Below are positions 31,801 through 39,500 of a stretch of DNA of 64,000 nucleotides, piece by piece. This DNA comes from Asterias rubens (taxonomy: Eukaryota > Echinodermata > Asteroidea > Forcipulatida > Asteriidae): the NCBI RefSeq assembly GCF_902459465.1, contig NC_047067.1, positions 14,644,840-14,708,839 on the forward strand, written 5' to 3'. The number at the start of each line of letters is the position of its first letter. Within the stretch, counting starts at the first letter, position 1. Made by a program: the position numbers and the translations under genes. Under the pieces are notes generated by a model that had not been told where the DNA came from, did no database searches, and worked only from the letters and a program-made list of their open reading frames with translations.

Positions 31801-33910
31801 ACACTCTATATAGACAAACCCCCGGATCAGATTTGACCCGGATTGCTTGATCCATTTGTGGGTCAGGCTGACTCGGAAAGTAGTAATACAAATGTGATGT
31901 TTATATAGGATTCTGCGTTTGACCCATTTCTGGGTTGTTTTGATTCAGATTCCGGGTCACTGACCCAAAATGAGTCAGGTCACACGGGACCTGAATCCAG
32001 TTCTATTCTAACTCGGGAGTTTTTATTTATACCAAATTAGTGGCTACTCAACTACGGCTAAGACTGTTGCTAAGTGTGTTGCTAAGGACGTATTATACTT
32101 CAACGCATGATGATGCGGAAATTTAGCCGTAGCCGTAGCTGTAGCCGCTAAATCGGACATGGCCTAATGTATCTGAATTGGTGGCTACAGCTGCGGCTAC
32201 GACTGTTGCTAAGTGTGTTGCTAAGGATGTCCTATACTTCAACGCATATTGATGCGGAAATCTAGCCGTAGCCGTAGCTGTAGCCGCTCATTCGGACACG
32301 GCCCTTACATGCTCACCGGTTGGTCATTGGTTTTTCAGTCCACAACAGAAAACCAAAAACCAATTGAGCGGAGGGCAATTTATTTTTTTAATCTTTAGAA
32401 ACAAAAATAGGAGACACAAATTTTAAAATGTAGAATAGAAAGAAAACTTCTGAGAATTTTTTCAGAATGTAGTATTATGAGCTCGTTTATCATGAGCTTA
32501 ATTACACATCTTTTTAACGACCTAAATGTACTCGGCCTCTTTGCAAAAATACCAATTTCAGGAATGTACCAGACTAATTTGTGTTTAATGGTTTACCATT
32601 ACAGTATATGGCTCCATTTTGCCTTCTATATACGTCGTTCAACGATAATAAGTACGGTTCTGAAGAGTGGGGTTAACCTCGGTGTTTCCCAGGCTTGCGA
32701 GCTAAAGTGGTTAATGAGGCATTCATGGTTTCAAAACCGGAAATATATAGCAATGATAATAATACTATTACCAATTCTCTCTTTTACTTGTTTAGAAATC
32801 CACGCTACATTGTAAAACAATTTTGCTAAGTTTTGTTTTATGAACATGATATCTTCGCACTGCGAGGATTCGAACTGCATCTAGCTTCTTGGCAATATCG
32901 GTGGACTAGTTGGTATAGAATTGCAAAGCCGTGGGTTTGAATCCCACCCGAGGAATATGCCTGTGATTTTTGTTACAGAACTCGGGAAAGTAATGAGTAA
33001 ATCCGTGCTGGCACACATCGGTGTATACGGGTAAAACCAAAATTGATATTCTTTATCCCCGATGCAAATCTAACATAATAACATGAAATCTACTAGCACA
33101 AAATTTTTCTGAATTGCTAAGGGAAAATTGGTCAAAGGCCAATAGTTCTTTCTTCTTATATAATTTTCTTGTTCATAGGTACTTCCCCGGCATCACCGCC
33201 TACTACTGCTGTTCTACCATCTAGTGCTGCGACACCATCAGGGTCACCCGATGTACAAACAGCAACAAGTAAATAAGAATTACTAATGTGCAGAAACAAT
33301 AGTAACTCATACTATAACACTCTCTTTACTTGTTAAGAAATCCACGATACTTTGTAAAAATAAAAATAAATTTTGATCAAATAATTTTTATTAACATGAT
33401 ATATACAAGCACAATTTGTTTCTGAATTGTTATATTACGGGAGAATGTCGGTCAAATACCAATAACTTGTTCTTTTGATATAATTGTCTTGTACAATTCA
33501 TAGGTACTTCACCGGCATCACCGCCTACTACTGATGTTCTGCCCTCTAGTGCACTGGTGACACCACCGGGGTCACCCCATGTACAAACAACAACAACAAC
33601 AACAACAACAACAAGTGAACAAGATTTACTGATGTGCAGTAACAATAGTTCTGTTTGCTACCGTGGATACAGTACTAGTTACACGATATCATCAGCATCC
33701 CCAGGCCACCACATGATGAAGTCTTCAGACTATTCTATGGTCTCGGCTGATGACGCAACACACGATCGTTTTGTTTTAAAGACGATCAAAGGATGCCGAT
33801 CCCGCCTCCGGTGTGCTACCGCCTGCCTGAAAGAGTCGTCGTGCACGTGGTTTGTCTACTTGGGTAACAAGGACTGTTTGCTGTCTGGAGAAAGTGCGAT
33901 TGTGAATTAG
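25869..33910 (+). CDS. Secreted CTLD / Thr-rich linker / PAN-like protein (5 exons)
   Basis: I join 25869-25886, 28233-28287, 31055-31342, 33179-33268 and 33504-33910 into 858 nt, which is 285 aa and TAG. Exons 1-2 give MAESIN plus the hydrophobic RVSLILACFTFIVWSIS, a clear signal peptide. Exon 3 (phase 1-1) is a short C-type-lectin-like domain with cysteines in TQC, SDC, AQC and YIC. It lacks the WIGL core and any EPN, QPD or WND calcium-binding motif, so sugar binding of the classical kind is unlikely. Exon 4 and the start of exon 5 are Thr/Ser/Pro-rich and mucin-like. The end resembles a PAN/apple module (VLKTIKG, CATACL, CTWFVYLGNKDCLL). The architecture is the same as in the gene at 46446-52872. 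Exons 1-2 are inferred from phase and from the matching layout of that paralogue. The role may be extracellular recognition or mucus, but this is not shown. Confidence 0.72.
26002..26333 (+). mobile_element. MITE family A copy
   Basis: It begins TTAAAGGAACTGGATACCGT and ends GTACAGTGCCTTTA. It lies in intron 1 of CTLD gene A. Confidence 0.75.
26341..26694 (+). mobile_element. MITE family A copy, full length
   Basis: It begins TTAAAGGCAGTGGACACTAT and ends TATCCACTGCCTTTAAA. It carries the inverted internal pair GAGACCTCAAG and GAGGTCTCGAAATC. Confidence 0.85.
26730..27118 (-). mobile_element. MITE family A copy, reverse
   Basis: It is in reverse orientation, with GGCTCCCTCT and CAATTGAGCCCAAGTTTTCA, and ends GTCCAGTGCATTC. 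The left side is degraded. Confidence 0.65.
27279..27652 (+). mobile_element. MITE family A copy, full length
   Basis: Terminal TTAAAGACACTGGACACTAT and GTGTCCACTGCCTTTAA are both present. Confidence 0.82.
27744..28131 (-). mobile_element. MITE family A copy, full length, reverse
   Basis: It begins TTAAAGGCAGTGGACACTGT and ends GTGTCCACAGTCTTTAA, 100 bp before exon 2 of CTLD gene A. Confidence 0.82.
28233..28287 (+). CDS. CTLD gene A exon 2, signal peptide core
   Basis: The acceptor is TTTAAAG and the donor is GTAAGA. It is 55 nt (phase 0 to 1) and encodes TRVSLILACFTFIVWSIS. Length, phase and hydrophobicity match the 76-nt exon 2 of the paralogue. Confidence 0.65.
28330..28910. repeat. Degenerate GACTCGTGACTC-type low-complexity tract
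   Basis: It is rich in GTGACTCGTGACTC and TCGACCCTTGTGACT-like words over nearly 600 bp. It looks like an aged simple repeat in intron 2 of CTLD gene A. Confidence 0.65.
28928..28970 (-). mobile_element. MITE family A end fragment
   Basis: Only GGCTAGTCTTTGACAATTAC and GTGTCCACTGCCTTTAAA remain. Confidence 0.6.
29355..29433 (+). mobile_element. MITE family A end fragment
   Basis: It shows CAGCTCTCCATTGCGTGTTAC through GTGTCCAGTGCCTTTAA, a right-end piece. Confidence 0.55.
29620..29796. mobile_element. MITE family E-like copy
   Basis: TTGCTAAGCAAACTAATTTAC and TAACAGCTTTATGAATTTGG are present at the right. The left half is degraded. Confidence 0.5.
29844..30201 (+). mobile_element. MITE family A, subfamily with GGGAAGGTACACG ends
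   Basis: The ends are TTTAAAGGGAAGGTACACG and CGTGTACCTTCCCTTTAA. The interior is shared with family A, but the terminal sequence differs from the GGCAGTGGACAC form. Confidence 0.82.
30660..30905. mobile_element. GC-rich element with TTCACACT ends
   Basis: CTTTTCACACTACAC at the left pairs loosely with GTGCAGTGTGAACG at the right. The interior has TTCCCCGGGGTTGTCCCCGG and a poly-C run. It lies in intron 2 of CTLD gene A. Confidence 0.5.
31055..31342 (+). CDS. CTLD gene A exon 3, C-type-lectin-like domain
   Basis: The acceptor is ACCACAG and the donor is GTACAC. It is 288 nt, phase 1 to 1. It encodes about 95 residues with a CTLD-like N-half (TWDDAVTQCARVPGRHIALL) and C-terminal WKSAQCIKPWFYICE. 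The long-loop region is nearly absent, so the domain is shorter than the usual 110-130 residues. Confidence 0.8.
31800..32010. repeat. GACCCGGATC-type repeat
   Basis: GATTTGACCCGGATTGC, TTTGACCCATTTCTGGGTTG and ATTCCGGGTCACTGACCC are present. Related sequence is at 42765-42910, 49918-50180 and 59650-59860. Confidence 0.55.
32035..32310. repeat. Two tandem copies of a 128-bp palindromic unit
   Basis: Each unit has TTGCTAAGTGTGTTGCTAAG and TAGCCGTAGCCGTAGCTGTA, with inverted TACAGCTGCGGCTACG at the start. It lies in intron 3 of CTLD gene A. Confidence 0.75.
32860..33085 (+). mobile_element. SINE family A copy inside the duplicated intron
   Basis: The head has GGTTTGAATCCCACCCGAGG. The body has GGGAAAGTAATGAGTAA and CACATCGGTGTATACGGG. 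An AACATGAWAT-type duplication flanks it (about 32842 and 33081). Confidence 0.75.
33179..33268 (+). CDS. CTLD gene A exon 4, Thr/Ser/Pro linker
   Basis: The acceptor is TTCATAG and the donor is GTAAAT. It is 90 nt, phase 1 to 1. It is nearly identical to the first part of exon 5 (TSPASPPTT, VLPSS, GSP, VQT) and looks like a tandem duplicate of it. Confidence 0.7.
33504..33910 (+). CDS. CTLD gene A exon 5, poly-Thr linker and PAN-like domain
   Basis: The acceptor is TTCATAG and the stop is TAG. It starts with the same linker as exon 4, then a (CAA)n-type repeat read as nine threonines, then a cysteine-rich PAN/apple-like segment. The stop falls about 15 residues short of the end of the paralogue. 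The +1 frame after about 33890 stays open to 33953, so a late frameshift is possible. Confidence 0.75.
33574..33614 (+). repeat. (ACA)n trinucleotide run in coding sequence
   Basis: ACA repeats inside exon 5 of CTLD gene A are read as threonine. Length variation would change linker length without a frameshift. Confidence 0.9.
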
Positions 33911-33985
33911 ATGAGGAGAAAGACACTGCTTGGCTGTGTTTCATTCTGTATAAATAACTAGATCGGTTTTCGATTATTTCCCAGC

Positions 33986-34044
33986 CTCGCTACCATGAGC
34001 AGCGCGCCGTATTGCCAGCTAGCTAGTTTGCGCAAGTCTATTCC
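33986..34044 (-). repeat. Single inverted copy of the 16931 unit
   Basis: In reverse it reads GAATAGACTTGCGCAAACTA and GGCGCGCTGCTCATGGTAGC, just downstream of CTLD gene A. Confidence 0.75.
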
Positions 34045-34122
34045 TTGGTTCGATTTAAGATAAACAGACAGTCGCTTACCGAAATGAATTCAAGAAAAAG
34101 CGCGATCTGTCGGGTTGTAACG

Positions 34123-34190
34123 TTATGTTACGTAACGTTACGTCACGTAATGTTACGTCATATTACGTTACATTACGTTAAGTTACGAGT
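34123..34190. repeat. TTACGT-rich short tract
   Basis: Irregular ACGTTACGT and TAATGTTACGTCA words over about 70 bp form the tract, downstream of CTLD gene A. Confidence 0.6.
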
Positions 34191-34325
34191 ATGAGATAAT
34201 GACGTATTGTACCAATACTACCAGAGGAGCTGCATACAACTAATTCCTCTTGTGGCGGTTACTCGGTAGAAAACAGAAGACTGTCGTCTTGAGAAGAAGC
34301 CTGTGGTCAAATGGTTAGACTGCAG

Positions 34326-34489
34326 CCGTCGATTTTACCACACTCTTCCTAACTTCCTTAGGACTTAGAATTCTTCCTTAGGACTTAGAATGAGTTAAGT
34401 TCCGTATACAAAGACGTAGGTTGCATTTAACCCATCCTAAGTTAGGACTAACTCGAGATAGGATTAATCCTAGTGTTTCGTGAAATCGG
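34326..34489. mobile_element. MITE family C copy inserted in SINE C
   Basis: It begins CCGTCGATTTTACCACAC and ends GTTTCGTGAAATCGG. It is flanked by CTGCAG at 34320-34325 and 34490-34495, and splits the SINE head. Confidence 0.78.
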
Positions 34490-34708
34490 CTGCAGGACTA
34501 GCAATCACAAGGTTGAATTCACACCAAGCTAGCTGCTGATTTCACAATGACTAGAGTAAGTATTGTCATCTGGTTATTGACTCACAATCTATTGACTCGT
34601 CCAATTCATAATCATATACGTTGAACCAATGGTATTTGGCTGTTTCCAGCTTAGTGGTTATTAGTCTTGTGGGAGTTTGCCGAGCTCCCTTTATGGGAAG
34701 ATCGTCAA

Positions 34709-34828
34709 AACAAACAAACAAACAAACAAACAAACAAACAAACAAACAAACAAACAAACAAACAAACAAACAAACAAACAAACAAACAAACAAACAAACA
34801 AACAAACACATAATCAAACAAACAAAAC
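34709..34828 (+). repeat. (CAAA)n microsatellite
   Basis: There are about 25 copies of CAAA or AAAC. It forms the SINE C tail and gives spurious Cys/Leu/Phe/Val and Thr/Asn/Lys/Gln reading frames. Confidence 0.95.
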
Positions 34829-35065
34829 AAACAGACCCCAACCTGTCATGAGTTGCAGAAAGATGAGATTCGTTTGAACTGTAAACCAATTGTTTCTGAT
34901 GCAGAATACTTCGAAGTACATGTACATCATTGTTTTGTTGACAGAGTCAAATTAATATTGAGAACATTTACTTAGCTGTTCTAAACTGCCAAAATGACCT
35001 ACAATATTTGGTAGATATTAATGTTCTCTAGTTTGTCAACAGCCGAACTGTTTTTTTTTTCTTCA

Positions 35066-35290
35066 GATTTGCAGGACTTGCAATCACAAGGCTGTGGGTT
35101 CAAATCCTACCATGCTAACCGCTGATCTCACAATGACTGTGAAATTAGTATTGTCGTCTTGATACTGAATTATGACTTGTGCACTTCATAATCATAGATG
35201 TTTATCCAATGTTTGTATAAGAGATATTGGCTGTTGTCAGCTTGGTGTGGGAGTTTGCCATTTAGTGAAAGATCGAAAAACAATTAGATT
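35066..35290 (+). mobile_element. SINE family C copy
   Basis: GGACTTGCAATCACAAGGCT, GGGTTCAAATCCTACC (box B-like) and GGGAGTTTGCCA match the copy at 34308. The tail is a short AAAAACAATTAG. Confidence 0.65.
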
Positions 35291-35461
35291 TGGATGTCCT
35301 GCACTTTCCGTATGTGCGATTAAGGATGTGTATAATGTCCTATATCTCGGCCTAGTAACACTTTCATCCCATTTTATGGCAAAACAGCAAATCTCTGTAC
35401 TTGCGTTTCGCAAAATCCAAATCTTTTTGAGAGGTTGTTAAGTTCACATGGAAGAGTCGGT

Positions 35462-35640
35462 CGCTGAATATACCATGTCTGTGACATCACATGTTTGCAA
35501 AAGAGCCACAAAGCCTGGACTGTCCTGCAGGCAAGATTTGTACCAAAAACAATAAATCTTATAAGTAGGTTGTCTGATCTTTATAAAAAAAATTATGAAT
35601 AAAGGAGGCACTTCTCAAAACCTGTCAACATCTGTTATTT
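35462..35640 (-). repeat. Dispersed repeat, pair with 3405-3606
   Basis: In reverse it has AATCTTGCCTGCAGGACAGT and TGTGGCTCTTTTGCAAACAT, then the weaker part up to the TTTTGAGAAGTGCC region. Confidence 0.6.
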
Positions 35641-35707
35641 TGTATAACTGCCAGAAGAGGTATGCAAGGTAACTCTTTTCGTACACGCTTCCAAATATGT
35701 TGCTTTT

Positions 35708-36073
35708 AAAGCCATTGGACACTTTCGGTAAACAGTATTGTCCAAGGCCCACACTTCGTGTATCACAACTTATATATCAAATCACAAACCTGTGAAAATT
35801 AAGGCTCAATTGGTCATCGGAGTCGGGAGAAAATAACGGGAAAACACACCCTTGTTTCAGCACGTTTCGCCGTGTCATGGCATGTGTTTAAAATAAATCC
35901 GTAATTCTCGATATCGAGAATTGATATTGTTTTAATGTTTTCTAAAGCATTTCATGGAATAATATTTCAAGAGAAGTCTTTCACCATTACCTTCTGTATA
36001 ACCCTGTAAGTTATTTGTAAATCTGTGAACTTAAACCAAAAAAAATTCTGTTCCGAAAATGTCCCATGGCTTT
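35708..36073 (+). mobile_element. MITE family A-like, diverged subfamily
   Basis: It begins TAAAGCCATTGGACACTTTC and ends near CCCATGGCTTTAA. The centre has a small palindrome CTCGATATCGAG. Confidence 0.6.
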
Positions 36074-36279
36074 AACATATGGTTGCTACTCTTTAAACTT
36101 AAACTGTCTGTTTTGTTTATTAATAATAATATTCTTTCTTAATTTCTCTCCGTGCTTTTTGCTTACAGTTATCATTTTGTAATACATGACCTTTAGTTAC
36201 GGGTTTAGCAAGTTTTTGTGCTCATAGGCTTTATGAAATTGTACCAAGGATATAATGACAGTTAGCACTAATTTAGTGT

Positions 36280-36384
36280 GGTCTTGATTTGCGACCCCGT
36301 TTGGTGTACTACCAACCGGTAGAGGGAGCTGCATACAACGGTAATTCGTGTTGTGGACAGCCGTCGCAAATCAAGACTGTAAGT
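36280..36384. repeat. Small palindromic repeat
   Basis: GTCTTGATTTGCGAC at the left is the exact inverse of GTCGCAAATCAAGAC at the right. A related core (GAGCTGCATACAAC) occurs at 34227. Confidence 0.6.
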
Positions 36385-36475
36385 TTAGTGTAGTTCGTGT
36401 GCTGCTGGGCGGGGGTTATATAGAATCGAGAGTAACTGCGCCAAATCTTGTGGATTCTAAACTCATTCACCCACC

Positions 36476-36509
36476 ATGGAGGACGAAAATGTTAAAGAAA
36501 GCGAAAGCG
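36476..36509 (+). CDS. GPCR exon 1 (start)
   Basis: It encodes MEDENVKESES and then a split codon, with donor GTAAGT. Phase 1 matches exon 2, where the junction codon is GAA. CCACCATGG is a near-ideal start context. The intron to exon 2 is 3.6 kb and full of MITEs. Confidence 0.6.
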
Positions 36510-39500
36510 GTAAGTTATGTTCCTTCAGTGTTCACAGTCAGTCTTATCGTAGAGTTAGAATGGTCCTCTATCTCCAATGGTCCTATCTCCACAAGTCATT
36601 TTGAGATAATATGATGGACCTCCGAACACAACACTATGACACTTGGTTAGGTATGGGTATTTCATGGTAAATCAACTTGTCTGCAGACACCCGAACCAAA
36701 CGGTGCACTCCTAGCTAGTATCCACCGTCCATACCTCAAAACGGCTAGGGTCCTGTGGTGTTACACGCCACCTGATTCTGTACACGTCTTCACCATTATC
36801 CGGATCAATATTGGGTGCGTTCGTTTAGCTTCCCTGGGTCGACCCCGGTGTGTGGCGGTTTTTTTTTTCCAGGACGAACGTGGGTAATTATCTGCACACG
36901 TTCGTCCTGGTAAAAAACCTACCACACATCGGGGTCGACACAGCAGGGAAGCTAAACGAACGCACCCACTATTGTAGAAGATATGTTTGGTCTGAGTACT
37001 TTCCTTGTCTGGGCATTGATGACAGCGCCATTGTGATGCAAAGACCTCCAGATTGCATTCTTCTTCTTTACTATTGAAGATAAACCCACTGCAAGACACA
37101 CCAGGGCGAACCCCTTCTCTTTACAATAAGTGTGTACTAGAGTCTCACGTGCGTTCATAGTTTGTATAACAACACACTAACGTGTGTGAGCATGGCACTA
37201 TAGAAATTCCAGTATGTCTGAGTATGGAGGTGGTCTGTTTTAGGACCTAATCGAACTAAGTTTTAACAACATCTTATTGCAGTTCAATTCTGGGCCACAT
37301 ATCATACTCTAAAATGTTGCTTAACAATATTGTCTGCTAAGCAGAAATGAGAGGAAACCCGTCTCAAATTTTACATATGACCTGATAGCTTGGCTGGTAG
37401 CCTTGTTCTGGCAAGCATAACTTGGTAATGCTTAGCTACTTTTTGTGCTTAAAGCAGCTCTATGAAACTGGGCCCAGCTAAGCAGTAAGTTATGCAAGTG
37501 CCTGCATTGAGATTTAATCACCACACAAGCCAACGGTTTTGTCTCCTTTATTGAGGGATTTTTAAGAAGAAAAACCCCCTCTGACACCGCGAACAACAAA
37601 TTAATGTTCACATCTTTTTTGTAAATCATTTTGTCAGAAGGTTAATAGGCCTATGTGGGCGTGCGAAGCTTTGCTTGGTTCCCTCTTGCTCTATGCTCCG
37701 AGGCAGTCGGGTACAAAACTACTATCCCACTGTGAAGAGTCTTGGCTGTGTGATATAGTTACGGGTCAAGGGTCACTACTGCAGCTGTACTTTTCACCAA
37801 GATGGGATCACTTCAGAGGTTTTAGTTGTAGCAGTACTATATACAGGCGCTGGACACATTATTGGTATTTATTGTCCAGTAGTCTCACTTGGTGTATCCC
37901 AACATGCATAATAACAAACCTGTGAAAATTTGGGCTCAGTTGGTCATCGAATTTGCAAGAGAATATTGATAAAACAAACACCCTTGTTGAATTACTTTGT
38001 TTGCTTTCAGATGCATGATTAAAGGCTTCAGTTGAAATATTTTATTTTTTGAGTGGGAAATAACCTCCTCTTTCTCAAAACCTACGTTTCTTCAGAGGGA
38101 GTCATTTCTCACAATGTTTTATACTATCAACAGCTATCAATTGCTCGTCAAGTCAGTCTTGATGATAATAATCATTAGTTCCGTAATGACTTGAATTAGA
38201 ACCAAAACTGGACAATCTTTTAAAGGAACACAATGCCTTGGGTCGGACGAGTAGGTCTTTAAAAACAATTTGTTATGAAATGCATTGAGGAGAAAGATGT
38301 TTTAAAAGTAGAATGATCCACACAAGTATCAATCAAAATTGCGTGGTTTTCATTTTACGTCGCGAACAAACACGGTCGGCCATTTATGGGAGTCAAAAGT
38401 TTGACTTCCATAATGGCCGACCGTGTTAGTCGACGAGGTAAAAAGAAAACCACGCAATTTCGAAGCATATTTATGTGGATCATTGTATTTTACTTTGACA
38501 TCATCTCTACCCATATGCATCTTATAACAGACGGTTACAGAACGCTTTTCAAAGACCAACTCGGCCGATCCAAGGCAACGTGTTCCATAAAATTTCCACC
38601 GGAACCTTCCCGCCAGCATTCGTTCCGTCCGGTGGTATTTTGATTCGGAAGTTCGGATCGACTATCATGATTAAGAACACATGTCTGCACATTTCAACTG
38701 GAACGTCACGCGTAGACGATAAAGAAGTTCGACCTTCAGATGTGAAACGAAAATAAATATGTTTAAAGACACTGGACACTATTATTTACTCAAAATAATA
38801 GTTAGCATTAAAACTTATTTGGTAACAAGTAATGGAGAGCTGTTGGTAATAATATTTAAAAAAACATTGTGAGAAAAGGCTCCCTCTGAAATATAACGTA
38901 GTTTTTGAGAAAGAGGTTATTTCAAAAACTCAACAAGAAGACTTCAGGCCTGATACCTTTTATTAGGCACAAGTTTGTGCGAAAAGGTTTAATTCCACCC
39001 CCCCCCCACCCCACACACACAGTAAAAAACAAAATTAAACGGAACTTGTTTAAAATTTGAGGCAACTGCACATGGACAACTGTTCAAACTGTTGAGCAAC
39101 CAGGGTAGAGTTAAACATTGCTTTTTGTTGTGTTCAAAATTTCATTGTTGGGGGGTTTGTTTACACTGGACACTATTGGATTATTTTCAAAGACTAGTGC
39201 TCACGGTAGGTGTATCTCAACATATGCATAAAATAACAAACCTGTGAAAATTTGAGCTCAATCGGTCGTCGAAGTTGCGAGATAATAATGAAAGAAAAAA
39301 CACCCTTGTCACACGAACATGTGAATCTGAGGTTTCGAAATCAAATTCGTGGAAAATTGCTTCTTTCTCGAAAACTACATTACTTCAGAGGGAGCCGTTT
39401 CTCACAATGTTTTCTACTATCAACCTCTCCCCCATTACTCGTTACCACGAAAGGTTTTATGCTATTAATTATTTTGAGTAATTACCAATAGTGTCCACTG

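Larger units (their letters stand above)
34308..34830 (+). mobile_element. SINE family C copy with (CAAA)n tail, split by MITE C
   Basis: The head CCTGTGGTCAAATGGTTAGA is broken at 34326-34489 and resumes CTGCAGGACTAGCAATCACA. The body has TTCATAATCATA and GGGAGTTTGCCGAG. The 3' end is GATCGTCAAAACAAAC leading into the tetranucleotide array. Confidence 0.7.

Noticed and set aside
34566..34889. Cys/Leu/Phe/Val-rich and Thr/Asn/Lys/Gln-rich frames
   Set aside because: They read the (CAAA)n tail of a SINE.
36761..37158. Overlapping frames around 36.8-37.1 kb
   Set aside because: They read through MITE D and have no splice or domain support.
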